Below are positions 1 to 8,739 of a DNA stretch of 64,000 nucleotides, in pieces (within the stretch, counting starts at the first letter, position 1; every line of letters starts with the position of its first letter). This DNA is from Candidatus Epulonipiscium sp. (GTDB taxonomy: Bacteria > Bacillota_A > Clostridia > Lachnospirales > Cellulosilyticaceae), in contig DUUM01000016.1 of the NCBI GenBank assembly GCA_012841565.1, positions 13,273-77,272 on the forward strand, written 5' to 3'. The position numbers and the translations under genes are program-made. The notes under the pieces were generated by a model. The model was not told the origin of the DNA. It ran no database searches and worked only from the letters and a program-made list of their open reading frames with translations.

Positions 1-1222
1 CAATTTTAATTTTTCTTTCAAACTCCCCTACATCTTCTTGTGTTGGCGCTGATTCAAACATCTTCTCGATTTTCTTAAATAATCTATAAGCTAAATAGGT
101 GGTCATCTCTTCGATTGGAAGAACAGCTGATGAAGCACCAATAATATTATATTTATAGTTAGCTGAGAAAGTCGTTGTCATCTGGGCTATATTCATATTA
201 ATGTTACTGATATAATCATGAATAGCAAATTCTTCACCCGAGTTTTTTTCCTCACTTGCCATAAAGTTTGTAATGTTTTCTGCTGTCACATTCATACAAT
301 AGTCATATGCGTTTTCTAATTGCTTACCTTCTGTATTGGTTGCTGAGATTAAATGGCACAGATTAAACGGTGGCAATGGTGAATCTACATTTAAAATATT
401 ACCATATGATTGTTTAAATCGTTCGCCTCTTTCATCTACGTTCATCCAGTAATCTAATTCTTTAAGAGCCGCATATCCATTTTTCTTAATATAATCTCTT
501 GTGTGTGAGCTTAAGCTATTATTAGACAAGTTTACATCGGGTGTAAATAAGTAACCTAGCTGATTAACCCTGTCCACCCCACTACTGCCATATTCTTTTT
601 CAATGATTCCCCTTACAATATAGGCTATATCTAAATAACAACCACTTCCAGTCCCACCTGATAAACCTGTCAGCACAAAAACAATTAGTTTTTTATTGGT
701 CCCTTTGGATAATATATTTATTTTTTTCTCTATACTTTGTACGACCTGTGTGATTTTTGTAAATAACAATAACCTTCCTGCTTGTCTATTTCCCGATGCT
801 CCGCCAACACCATCTGATATGCTAAGCTCTGGGGATAGCCAATCTGTAATATACGGCTCTAATATACTTCTATTTTGTAAGATACCGCCTACTTCTGAAT
901 TTGAAAGTAAAACAAATTCATTAATAGGATCAAGGCTAATTCCTTTATAATTTTTACGCAGTTCTTGCTCGTTTGTTTCAAATCCCATAAATTCAATATT
1001 AGCTGGTTTCTCCTGCTTTTTCCTAGTCATAGGATCCTCCGGTAGCTTAAACCTTCGATTAATCTGATACTTTAATCTCAACAGGGCATCAATTCCTGTT
1101 CCACCTAGTCCAATAACGAGCATTGGGTTATCAATGGTTTCAACGCGAATCTTTTCACTAACGATTCCGCCTCCAAGACCAACATCTAATTGCTGTATAT
1201 GTTCTCTTACTACTGCTTTCAT
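1..1222 (-). CDS. tubulin/FtsZ-superfamily protein (Tubulin_2-like), C-terminus beyond window
   Basis: About 407 residues are open from the ATG at 1222 to the window edge, so the 3' end is missing. The start is preceded by AAGGAGG. Near residue 187 the protein reads SGGTGSG, an exact match to the tubulin/FtsZ nucleotide-binding signature (S/A/G-GGTG-S/A-G). Near residue 38 it reads GLGGTGID, the N-terminal glycine-rich loop expected of this fold. It is not FtsZ itself: the surrounding sequence does not resemble FtsZ. The best fit is the large bacterial tubulin-like family found next to von Willebrand A genes. It lies 30 bp downstream of the vWA gene, in the same operon. A GTP-dependent, possibly polymerising role at the membrane is inference from the family. 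Confidence 0.8.
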   Translation of the reverse strand, partial: MKAVVREHIQQLDVGLGGGIVSEKIRVETIDNPMLVIGLGGTGIDALLRLKYQINRRFKLPEDPMTRKKQEKPANIEFMGFETNEQELRKNYKGISLDPINEFVLLSNSEVGGILQNRSILEPYITDWLSPELSISDGVGGASGNRQAGRLLLFTKITQVVQSIEKKINILSKGTNKKLIVFVLTGLSGGTGSGCYLDIAYIVRGIIEKEYGSSGVDRVNQLGYLFTPDVNLSNNSLSSHTRDYIKKNGYAALKELDYWMNVDERGERFKQSYGNILNVDSPLPPFNLCHLISATNTEGKQLENAYDYCMNVTAENITNFMASEEKNSGEEFAIHDYISNINMNIAQMTTTFSANYKYNIIGASSAVLPIEEMTTYLAYRLFKKIEKMFESAPTQEDVGEFERKIKI

Positions 1223-1252
1223 ATAGTACCTCCTTGTATCTCTTGTTTTATT

Positions 1253-3037
1253 TTATGTTAAATATTCTAAGTAAATTGTATCGTCTACATTATGAAGGCC
1301 TATTGTAATACGGTCCCCATCCTTAAGCTCATACCCTTTTGAAGCATCTATCACTCTACCTGATTTCTCTACATTATTATCACCGTTATTAATAATCAAA
1401 ATGCGATCATTTTTAGTGGGCACAAAGGATATACTTTGGGTTTCTTTTAATGCAGGATCTAGTTGTAAGAGTTGATGTAGTGTAAACTTACCTTTAAACG
1501 TATTCAGTTTTTTATAAACAGGACTGGTTTTCTTACCTGTATTATCATCTTGCTGCTCTATTACGATTTGTCCTACAAAGGGTTTTGTAATTTTTTTATA
1601 GTAAGTAAGGCCCAGTACGCCTATTAATGCTAAAATCAATGCACTAATGCCTGCTATTACGAGTGCCCACGAGAAGCCTTTTGGTTCCTTTTCTTCTTTT
1701 TCTACTTTGGGAACTTGTGGTTTGGACGTTCCTTTAGCTGACGCCTTAAAATCATACACATCACTCTGTCTCAAAAAGCTTGGATGTTGAGCCATAGCTG
1801 TTAGCTGGTACTCATGGGCATCCGGAACCACATAATTTCCTTCAAAACCACTGCCTGTGTTGACTAATTGAATCTCTTCTTCTTTTAATGTATCCATATC
1901 TTTGACTAGAATAGAACCTACTACATCTTTATATAATTCGGGATCTTGAATAGCTACTTGGTTATTTTCAAAAAAAGCTTTAAAGTCTATTGTATCCCCC
2001 ACCGTTACCGTGCTTGGTATAGGATCTAATGCTAAACCTAGACTATAATTGAAAATCAAATTTATTTTTATCTTATCGCCGTCTATTCCTTTAACTTTTA
2101 GTACCCATTCTCCTTGGTCAGGATCTAGTATCTTTAATAACCCATATGTATTGGATTTTGAGTAAATGACTTCACTAGATGGAATGCCAACTTGCCCTCC
2201 TGATGGGTTATATAATTCAAGTTCCACATCCTGGTTAGACATAATAGAGATATTGGCTTCTTTTACATTGGCATTAGGAATATTAATAGGCACCTCTTGA
2301 AAATCACCATTTCCTGTTATAGGGGCTATATTTGTAATTTTAAGTTGGGAATGATCTGCAAAAATCTCACTTAATATATCTGGTAGATCACTTGCTGTTT
2401 TAGTGGAAAAAAACTTGCCACCTGTTTCCGCTGATATCTCTTCTAGAAAATCAGAGTTTAGTTTCCCATCGGCATTAAGACCGATTGTATACATGGGATA
2501 GCCTTCTTTTTTAGCTTGCTCTAATATCTCTTTCATATCTTTGTCTACATCATCTTCTGTCCTACTATTATTCTTACCAAGATCATTGTTACCATCTGCA
2601 AGGATAATAATCAGAGGTTTGTTTTGAGGATCCTTGTTTGTATCTAAAATTTTCACTGCTCTTTTAAGGCCTAGAGATATATCTGTATCTCCACCTGGCT
2701 TTAGTCCTTTTACAAAATCTTTAAACTCTTCTTTTTCTTTTTCATCATCTAAAGATACCATGGCTCTTTCATTAACTACTTTGTCAGAATAAGCTACCAG
2801 TCCAATTTTATCACCTTGTGCCGACATCATATCTGTAAATAGCTTAATAGCCTCTTGGGCTAATCTATTAGGATCACTGGCTTTCATAGAGCCGCTGACA
2901 TCAATAACTATCATGGCGTCAATATTCGTTGCATTTGGATCCTTCCCGTAGATTGGATGGGTAAAGGCTAATTGTTGTATCAAGAATATACTCAGTAAAA
3001 AAACTATTAATCGTTTGTTTTTCATAGTGTTTCTCAT
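1253..3037 (-). CDS. membrane-anchored von Willebrand factor A domain protein
   Basis: The protein has 594 residues. An N-terminal signal or anchor segment (about residues 9-26) is followed by a vWA domain (about 38-235). The metal-ion-dependent adhesion site is complete: DVSGS at 46-50, a threonine in GGDTD and an aspartate in LADGNND. A middle region of beta-rich repeats leads to a second membrane segment near residues 452-477. The last ~100 residues should be cytoplasmic and end in YELKDGDRITIG, which resembles the end of an FHA domain; this is a weak call. The start has a GGAGGC ribosome site. It is the first gene of the operon with the tubulin-like gene. It probably binds a protein or matrix ligand outside and signals to the tubulin-like partner inside; that link is inference. 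Confidence 0.85.
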   Translation of the reverse strand: MRNTMKNKRLIVFLLSIFLIQQLAFTHPIYGKDPNATNIDAMIVIDVSGSMKASDPNRLAQEAIKLFTDMMSAQGDKIGLVAYSDKVVNERAMVSLDDEKEKEEFKDFVKGLKPGGDTDISLGLKRAVKILDTNKDPQNKPLIIILADGNNDLGKNNSRTEDDVDKDMKEILEQAKKEGYPMYTIGLNADGKLNSDFLEEISAETGGKFFSTKTASDLPDILSEIFADHSQLKITNIAPITGNGDFQEVPINIPNANVKEANISIMSNQDVELELYNPSGGQVGIPSSEVIYSKSNTYGLLKILDPDQGEWVLKVKGIDGDKIKINLIFNYSLGLALDPIPSTVTVGDTIDFKAFFENNQVAIQDPELYKDVVGSILVKDMDTLKEEEIQLVNTGSGFEGNYVVPDAHEYQLTAMAQHPSFLRQSDVYDFKASAKGTSKPQVPKVEKEEKEPKGFSWALVIAGISALILALIGVLGLTYYKKITKPFVGQIVIEQQDDNTGKKTSPVYKKLNTFKGKFTLHQLLQLDPALKETQSISFVPTKNDRILIINNGDNNVEKSGRVIDASKGYELKDGDRITIGLHNVDDTIYLEYLT

Positions 3038-3221
3038 ATTTCTGCCTCCATATATGTAAGATTAAAAATGTTATCTATTTGCCTGTTTAGTATACCATAA
3101 TCACATTTTCTTTTCATTATTATCTTCCCATTTAATTGAATTGAATTGTGGTTGAGCCGCCCCACTTTCCTATCCTTATACTCTTTATGCTATAAAGGAG
3201 AAATGAAATAAATTTATTTTA

Positions 3222-3277
3222 CAGATTAAAACCATGGCATACTCATTAAAATACGAGTATGCCATGGTTTTAGTCTG
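3222..3277. terminator. long hairpin terminator
   Basis: A near-perfect inverted repeat of about 23 bp (one wobble pair, 10-nt loop, core CCATGGCATACTC) is followed on both sides by AT-rich tracts. It lies just 3' of the permease remnant and could stop transcription in either direction. Confidence 0.75.
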
Positions 3278-3287
3278 TTTTATAATT

Positions 3288-3527
3288 TTATTTAACGGAT
3301 CCTAACATGCCTTCTACAAACCTTCTTTGCATAGCAAAGAAAAGAAGCGTTGTTGGAAGGGTTGCTATAACAATTGCAATCATAATAACACCAAAATCAG
3401 GCTGGTAGGCCGAAGATAAAGATGATATGACCAGTGGCAACACCTTTTTATCTGGTGTCTGCAATATAATTAAAGGCCACAAGAAGTTATTCCAATTAGC
3501 CATAAATGTTATGATTGCAGCAGCCGC
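3288..3527 (-). pseudogene. sugar ABC transporter permease (MalG type), C-terminal remnant
   Basis: The reading frame encodes the last ~79 residues of a carbohydrate ABC permease: TFMANWNNFLWPLI, the coupling-loop end, then a final membrane helix and the tail RRFVEGMLGSVK typical of the MalG/LacG family. These permeases are normally ~280 residues. Here a stop codon follows immediately upstream of AAAIIT (about 3528), and the next bases belong to a histidine kinase read on the other strand. No ribosome site precedes an in-frame start. It is therefore a 3' fragment left by a deletion or rearrangement, not a small gene. It is not close in sequence to the intact permease at 22953-23801. Confidence 0.8.
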
Positions 3528-3798
3528 CTACGGTGTTATAAGAGTTTATATACATAAACTAGATGATATGCTTATCTGTGAAATTATTGATAGCGGAGAT
3601 GGAATTGACCCCCATAATTTGCCTGATTTGACCATTAAGGAGCAGCAGACAAAACACTTTACTGGCATAGGAATTAAAAATGTTGATGAGCGTATTAAAA
3701 TAATTTATGGCCACGATTACGGCGTTTCTATTGTCAGTCAAAAAGGGATAGGAACTTGTGTCACCATCACCTTGCCACTTTCAAAAGAAATCCCATAA
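3528..3798 (+). pseudogene. sensor histidine kinase (YesM type), C-terminal ATPase remnant
   Basis: The frame encodes ~90 residues of a HATPase_c domain. It begins at YGVIRVYIHKLDD, continues through the G1 box DSGDGI and the G2 box GIGIKNVDERI, and ends GTCVTITLPLS. The N-terminal sensor, HAMP and dimerisation parts and the N box are missing. The open frame runs on into antisense permease sequence upstream, so any longer protein predicted here is a chimera. Kinases of this kind usually sit beside sugar ABC transporters, which fits the permease scrap on the other side of the breakpoint. It is almost certainly non-functional. Confidence 0.8.
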
Positions 3799-3816
3799 AA
3801 CAACAGCTGTACCTTG

Positions 3817-4515
3817 TTATTTTATTATTTCATCTAACTCAGCTTCAGTTAAATATCGCCATTTTCCTACTTGTATACCATCTAGGGTGATGTGCATAAT
3901 CTTAATACGTTTTAGCTTGACGACATTGTAGCCAAAATGCGAACACATTCTACGAATTTGTCTATTTAATCCTTGGGATAAAGTGATCTTAAAGCTACGA
4001 TCATTTATTTTCTCTATTTTGCATTCTTTTGTTACGGCATGCTCTTTTTTAACGGGATTAAATATTTTCACCCCATTTGACATTCCCTTAATAAAATCAG
4101 CCGTTATTTGTTTATTGACAGTTACAATATATTCTTTTTGATGGTTGTTTTCTTCCCTAAGAATTTTATTGACGATACTTCCATCGTTGGTTAAAAGAAT
4201 GAGTCCTTCTGAATCCTTATCTAACCTACCAATTGGGAAAATCCTTTCTGGATAATTGATAAAGTCAATTATATTACCTTTAATATGTCTTTCTGTGGTA
4301 CAAGTAATGCCCACTGGCTTATTAAAGGCAATATAAACATCATTTTCTTTTTTCTCCAAAGGTTTATCATCTACTGAAACTTGATCTCCCTCTTTTACCC
4401 TAGTGCCTAAAACTGCTATTTGATCATTAATCTTTACTCTTTCCTGCTCTATTAGCTTATCTGCTTCTCTTCTCGAGCATATCCCTGTAGCGCTAATATA
4501 ACTATTTAATCTCAT
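3817..4515 (-). CDS. rluF: 23S rRNA pseudouridine synthase, RluF/RsuA family
   Basis: The 232-residue protein has an N-terminal S4 RNA-binding domain (about 1-60, with RLNSYISATGICSRREAD) and a pseudouridine synthase domain. The domain contains the catalytic motif GRLDKDSEGLILLTNDG, where the first aspartate is the nucleophile. These enzymes isomerise a specific uridine in 23S rRNA. Length and the RLDKDSEG form of the motif point to the RluF branch rather than RluB or RsuA, though the target base is not shown by sequence. The ATG has an AAAGGAG site. It is transcribed alone or with the flavin reductase 28 bp upstream. Confidence 0.85.
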   Translation of the reverse strand: MRLNSYISATGICSRREADKLIEQERVKINDQIAVLGTRVKEGDQVSVDDKPLEKKENDVYIAFNKPVGITCTTERHIKGNIIDFINYPERIFPIGRLDKDSEGLILLTNDGSIVNKILREENNHQKEYIVTVNKQITADFIKGMSNGVKIFNPVKKEHAVTKECKIEKINDRSFKITLSQGLNRQIRRMCSHFGYNVVKLKRIKIMHITLDGIQVGKWRYLTEAELDEIIK

Positions 4516-4543
4516 GTTTATCTCCTTTAGTCATTTTGTTTAT

Positions 4544-5044
4544 TTATTCTAAGTATGTTCCTACAATTTCGCCGTAAAACAACACATGTACATCATTGTC
4601 TGGATAAAACTTCTGACTCATACCTGACTGTAGAGCTTGCGGCTCTAAAACTTGTTTATAAACTACTTTGCACTCGTAGTGCAAGTTGCACCCTGCAATA
4701 AGAGGCGCATTAACTTTATTGGCTCTTGTTTTTTGTAAGTTGCAACTTTTAAATTTATCTAGATCTCTACCAGATTTTGTTCCACAAAGGGCTAGTTCTT
4801 TTACAAATTCATCCCCAAATGGGATGCTAACTGTGAACTCTTCTGCATTCTTAAGCATCTCATATGTATGCCTTGAATAGCGTACCATAACCATAAACAC
4901 TGGCTTTCTCCATATATAACCTAGGCTTCCCCAGGCAATTGTCATTGTATTATCTTCACCTTCATGGGTTACACTGAGGAAGGCCCCTTTAGTGAGTCCC
5001 TCTAATACTTCTTGTGCATACTCATTATACTTGATTTCTTGCAT
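4544..5044 (-). CDS. flavin reductase family protein (FMN-binding split barrel)
   Basis: The 166-residue protein matches the flavin reductase-like split-barrel family. It begins with TKGAFLSVTHEGEDNTMTI in the first strand pair, then has a Y-S-R-H-T flavin contact stretch and the CGTKSGRDLDKF motif seen in these proteins. They bind FMN and either reduce it with NAD(P)H or use it as an electron carrier; the partner is not evident here. The start at 5044 has a GGAAAGAG site 8 nt away. Neighbours do not define a pathway. Confidence 0.8.
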   Translation of the reverse strand: MQEIKYNEYAQEVLEGLTKGAFLSVTHEGEDNTMTIAWGSLGYIWRKPVFMVMVRYSRHTYEMLKNAEEFTVSIPFGDEFVKELALCGTKSGRDLDKFKSCNLQKTRANKVNAPLIAGCNLHYECKVVYKQVLEPQALQSGMSQKFYPDNDVHVLFYGEIVGTYLE

Positions 5045-5121
5045 GTTATCACTCTTTCCTTGTTGATATAAAACTCTTATTTATAATCATATGCTATATC
5101 TTTTATATAAGTGCCAAATAG

Positions 5122-5159
5122 AGCCCTATTAATTTAGAATAGACTAAACTAATAGGGCT
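5122..5159. terminator. hairpin, probable terminator
   Basis: AGCCCTATTA and TAATAGGGCT form a 10-bp stem, with a partly paired interior. It lies 3' of the cupin gene on the minus strand. The uridine tract after it is weak, so termination may be partial. Confidence 0.5.
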
Positions 5160-5180
5160 GTAATAAACTTTGTAACTAGG

Positions 5181-5513
5181 TTATATGAAATCTTTTCGCA
5201 TAGGGGTGAAGATATCAAGTAGCACGCCTTTTTTAAGACATTTACAGCCATGCTCGACATTATCTGTCTTAATCATTGTATCTCCTGATTTTACAACTTT
5301 CTTTTCACCTTCAATTTCAAACTCAAATTCGCCACTTACAACATAAGTAATTTGAGTATGTGGGTGATGATGAAGACTACCTATAGCCCCTTCTTCAAAA
5401 GAATTTTCAACACACATCATCTCTTCATTGTATGCTAATACTCTTCTTGTAACGCCATCAGCCGCTTCACAAGGTTCTACGTCTTTATAGAACACCCATC
5501 TTTGATTTAACAT
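5181..5513 (-). CDS. small cupin-domain protein
   Basis: The 110-residue single-domain cupin contains both metal-binding motifs. Motif 1 is G-x5-HHHPHTQITYVVSGEFE and motif 2 is KSGDTMIKTDNVEHGCKC. The first supplies the histidines and glutamate and the second the final histidine, so a metal site is likely. Proteins of this size act as isomerases, dioxygenases or sensory binding proteins, and nothing here picks one. The ATG at 5513 has an AAAGGGGCGAGG site. Confidence 0.8.
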   Translation of the reverse strand: MLNQRWVFYKDVEPCEAADGVTRRVLAYNEEMMCVENSFEEGAIGSLHHHPHTQITYVVSGEFEFEIEGEKKVVKSGDTMIKTDNVEHGCKCLKKGVLLDIFTPMRKDFI

Positions 5514-5556
5514 TGCCTCGCCCCTTTATGTCTTTTTTATATTCCTTCTAATTATA

Positions 5557-5648
5557 CCATAAATACTAAAAATACCAACTAGTCTATCGTGATAATACCC
5601 ATAAATACTAAAAATACCAACTAGTCTATCGTGATAATACCCATAAAT
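5557..5648. repeat. 42-bp direct tandem repeat, 2.2 copies
   Basis: Unit 1 (5557-5598) and unit 2 (5599-5640) are identical as read, each starting CCATAAATACTAAAAATACC. The first 8 bases of a third unit follow at 5641. The array lies between the cupin and threonine aldolase start regions, just upstream of a TATAAT-like box at about 5663. Confidence 0.9.
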
Positions 5649-5709
5649 TAAGCTATTTATGATATAATTAATTCTAAAATATACGCTATAAAGTAAGGAG
5701 CATTTAATT

Positions 5710-6744
5710 ATGAATAGATGGATAGATTTAAGAAGCGATACAGTAACAGAGCAACCTAATTTTATGAGAGAGGCTATGTTTAATGCCGTAGTCGGCGATG
5801 ATGTATATGGTGATGACCCAACAGTAGCTACTCTTGAAACTTTAGCTGCCCGCATGATGGGCAAAGAGGCCGCTCTTTTTGTCCCTAGTGGAACCTTTGG
5901 CAACCAACTTGCCCTTTTTACCCATTGTAACCAGGGGGATGAGGTTATTTTAGGTGATGCGTCTCATATCATCGCCCACGAAGTTGGGGCCGCCTCTGTT
6001 ATAGCCGGTGTACAACTTAGATCTATTGATAGTGATACTGGTGTATTATCGCCGCTTGATATAGAAAAAAGAATAAGAGTTGGTAATGATATACACTACC
6101 CAAAGACAGAATTAATCTGTGTTGAAAACGCCCATTCTTCTGGCCATGTGATCCCTCTTAGTAATATGAAAGATATTTTTGAGCTAGCTAAAAAATATAA
6201 CCTCCCTATCCACCTAGATGGGGCAAGAATATTTAATGCTGCTATTGCTTTAGGCGTAGATGCTAAAGAAATTACCCAGTATTGTGATTCCCTTATGTTT
6301 TGCCTTTCAAAAGGCCTCTGCTCACCTGTGGGTTCTATATTAGCTGGTGATAAAGCCTTTATTGATATAGCACGTAAAAAAAGAAAACTAATGGGTGGTG
6401 GTCTTCGGCAAGCTGGTTTTCTTGCAGCAGCGGGCATTGTATCCCTTACCCAAATGGTAGACAGACTACACGAAGACCATGATCTTGCTAAGCTGCTGGC
6501 TAGTGAGCTTTCTAAGTTTCCTGAGATTACAGTAGACCTTAATAATGTACACATTAATATGGTGTTCTTTAAATTTAACGACCCTACTATGGATATTACT
6601 AAGCTTGTGACTTTCTTCTTAGACCATCATATTAAAATCAATGGGGCTGAAAATGGTGACATGAGATTTGTAACCCATTACTGGATTACCAAAGACGACG
6701 TTTATACGGTTGTTGCACTACTAAAAACCTTTTTAAACGCCTAG
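5710..6744 (+). CDS. ltaE: low-specificity L-threonine aldolase
   Basis: The 344-residue PLP enzyme (beta-eliminating lyase family) opens with WIDLRSDTVTEQP, the family hallmark. It carries HLDGARIFNAA for cofactor contact and CLSKGLCSPVGS with the PLP-binding lysine at about residue 201. It cleaves L-threonine or L-allo-threonine to glycine and acetaldehyde in the cytosol. Length is normal. The start has AAGGAG 10 nt upstream, with a TATAAT-like box at about 5663-5668 immediately after the 42-bp repeats. Its 3' end overlaps the 3' end of the convergent ABC ATPase gene by 4 bp. Confidence 0.9.
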   Translation: MNRWIDLRSDTVTEQPNFMREAMFNAVVGDDVYGDDPTVATLETLAARMMGKEAALFVPSGTFGNQLALFTHCNQGDEVILGDASHIIAHEVGAASVIAGVQLRSIDSDTGVLSPLDIEKRIRVGNDIHYPKTELICVENAHSSGHVIPLSNMKDIFELAKKYNLPIHLDGARIFNAAIALGVDAKEITQYCDSLMFCLSKGLCSPVGSILAGDKAFIDIARKKRKLMGGGLRQAGFLAAAGIVSLTQMVDRLHEDHDLAKLLASELSKFPEITVDLNNVHINMVFFKFNDPTMDITKLVTFFLDHHIKINGAENGDMRFVTHYWITKDDVYTVVALLKTFLNA

Positions 6745-7436
6745 GTGTTACTTGTTTGAATATCCATATTTATTCTACCATCCTTAATCTCAAGAATCCG
6801 GTCCGCTTGCTCGGCTATTCTTTGATCATGGGTAATCACAATAAATGTTGATTTAAATTCTTTATTTATATCCTTGAGCAGCTTATACACGATTTGGGTT
6901 GTTTCTGAGTCAAGATTTCCCGTTGGTTCATCACCTAATATTATTTTGGGGTTATTAATTAGGGAACGGGCAATGGCTGCTCTTTGTTGTTGCCCTCCTG
7001 ATATATCTGTTGCCCTGTTATTTCGCACATCAGTTAGACCTACTAATTCTATTAGATCATTGGCTCTTTTGGTCGCCTCAGCCGTTACTTTATTATGCTT
7101 AATTCTATAAGGAATGAGTATGTTTTCGAATACGGTAAACTCAGGTAATAAATAATGAAATTGAAAGATAAAGCCAATGGTTTCATTTCTTAGGCTAGAT
7201 AAATTATTTTTATTAAAATTTGAAATGTCTTTGCCTTCAATTAGCACCTGGCCACTTGTTGCCCGATCTAATGTTCCTATTATATTCATCAAGGTGGATT
7301 TGCCACTCCCTGAAGCGCCTATAATAGACGTAAATGAGCTTTCTGCAAAGGTTAAGTTTACATCAAATAAAACCTGGGTCTTTATTTTTTCTCCGTATAT
7401 TTTATTGATATTTTTAAGTTCTAATATATTAGCCAT
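6741..7436 (-). CDS. ABC transporter ATP-binding protein (LolD/MacB type)
   Basis: The 231-residue ATPase has a Walker A (GASGSGKST, about 40-48), the signature ISGGQQQRAAIARS (about 145) and a Walker B (IILGDEPTGNLD). The sequence FIFQFHYLLPEFT in the Q-loop area is typical of the LolD/FtsE/MacB branch, which powers extrusion or envelope-remodelling permeases rather than nutrient import. It overlaps the end of the permease gene by 8 bp, so the two are translated together. The substrate is unknown; lipoprotein, antimicrobial-peptide or lipid handling are family options. Confidence 0.9.
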   Translation of the reverse strand: MANILELKNINKIYGEKIKTQVLFDVNLTFAESSFTSIIGASGSGKSTLMNIIGTLDRATSGQVLIEGKDISNFNKNNLSSLRNETIGFIFQFHYLLPEFTVFENILIPYRIKHNKVTAEATKRANDLIELVGLTDVRNNRATDISGGQQQRAAIARSLINNPKIILGDEPTGNLDSETTQIVYKLLKDINKEFKSTFIVITHDQRIAEQADRILEIKDGRINMDIQTSNT

Positions 7437-8586
7437 TCTTAATCACCTCTATTGGATTCAGTTTGGACGATTTTCTAGCTGGTATAAGGGCTGCTAGAGT
7501 AGATGAGACAATAGCTATAATGACTGAACCTGTTATAAATGTATAATCTAAATAAAATGGAACCAAAGATGTTCCATCAGGATTTTTTACAAACTTAGAA
7601 AACACATAAGTCAGTCCAATACCTAGGCCTGTTCCTATAATAGCTCCTATTGTCCCTAGTATGAGTCCTTGAAATAGGAAAATAAGACTAGCCGTACTAT
7701 CCTTTATTCCCATTGCTTTTAGGATTCCTATTTGCCTTGATTTTTGCACAACTGATATGGCCAGTACTGAGGAGATTCCTAGCAAGACAGCAAGGAGTAC
7801 AAAAACTTGAATCATGTAACTAGAGGCTGATTGGCCTGCAAGACCTGATAATAATTGCTGGTTTTGAGATTTCCAATTTGTTACTTCTAACGCATCACTA
7901 CTTAATAAAACTCCTACATCATCAGCAATGATATCCGCACTAAACACATCCTCAATTTGTGTTTCGATAGCTGTTAGCTCATTTTGTTTATCTAAAAGAT
8001 ACTCTGCATTTTCAAGGGTCATAACTGCCCATGAACTATTAATACTAGCCACCTTAAAGTCGTAAATGCCAACTATTTCTACTGTGGCTGCTCTAGCACC
8101 TTGGGTTGTTATTTCTACCTGATCTCCTAGACTTACGCCCATCTTTTGGACTAAATCCTTCCCAAACATTACTTCTGAACGCCTTTGGGGAATTCTACCA
8201 CTCATTATTTTATCCCGGAAATCATAGATTTTATTAGCATCTGCAAATTTTAATCCTCTTATTAAAATCGGATAAGATTCTTCATTTGCTAATACTAGTG
8301 CTGGGGAATCTAACGCTTTTGATACAGCCGAAAATCTCTTATCTGCTTTAAGATTTACTATTAAGACCTCTTGGGTATCAAAATAATCTTCATTGCCTCT
8401 TGGTATGATTGTTATATGAGATGAACTGCCTATTGTTGTATCGACCAATGATCTTTGCAGACCATCAATTAATGAACCTATAAATATTTGCACTGAAACA
8501 CCTATGGCAATTCCTATGACAATAAGGAGTGTCTGCCCCTTATTTGAGTTTAAAAACCTTCTTGCTATACTAAAGGCTAAATTCAT
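7429..8586 (-). CDS. FtsX/MacB-type ABC transporter permease
   Basis: The 385-residue permease starts with an N-terminal membrane helix (NKGQTLLIVIGIAIGVSVQIF) and a ~210-residue extracellular MacB_PCD-like domain. Three C-terminal helices with the FtsX signature follow (SRQIGILKAMGIKDS, then GLILGTIGAIIGTGLGIG). It ends ALIPARKSSKLNPIEVIKNG, the usual LolC/DevC tail. Gene order permease then ATPase with an 8-bp overlap indicates one transporter, probably a homodimeric permease with two ATPase subunits. The upstream ribosome site is AAGGATG. Confidence 0.9.
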   Translation of the reverse strand: MNLAFSIARRFLNSNKGQTLLIVIGIAIGVSVQIFIGSLIDGLQRSLVDTTIGSSSHITIIPRGNEDYFDTQEVLIVNLKADKRFSAVSKALDSPALVLANEESYPILIRGLKFADANKIYDFRDKIMSGRIPQRRSEVMFGKDLVQKMGVSLGDQVEITTQGARAATVEIVGIYDFKVASINSSWAVMTLENAEYLLDKQNELTAIETQIEDVFSADIIADDVGVLLSSDALEVTNWKSQNQQLLSGLAGQSASSYMIQVFVLLAVLLGISSVLAISVVQKSRQIGILKAMGIKDSTASLIFLFQGLILGTIGAIIGTGLGIGLTYVFSKFVKNPDGTSLVPFYLDYTFITGSVIIAIVSSTLAALIPARKSSKLNPIEVIKNG

Positions 8587-8694
8587 GCTTACATCACATC
8601 CTTATTCAAATTCACCGTATCTTTAATTCTACTTCTCCTTATTATATTCGACCTTATAGTACAAAGCAAATGATTATTACATAATAATCATTTG

Positions 8695-8727
8695 AAAAAA
8701 GCTGATAACTCTTAAGGTTATCAGCTT
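8695..8727 (-). terminator. rho-independent terminator of the M32 carboxypeptidase gene
   Basis: An 11-bp perfect stem (AAGCTGATAAC/GTTATCAGCTT, 7-nt loop) is followed on the minus strand by a run of six T. It is 12 bp past the carboxypeptidase stop codon. Confidence 0.9.
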
Positions 8728-8739
8728 CTATATGTTTCT

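Noticed and set aside
3427..3798. A single 123-residue plus-strand gene
   Set aside because: Its first third is antisense to permease sequence; only the part after ~3528 resembles a histidine kinase. It is a chimera across a breakpoint.
5557..5648. CRISPR-like array
   Set aside because: Only two head-to-tail identical units with no unique spacers and no cas genes.
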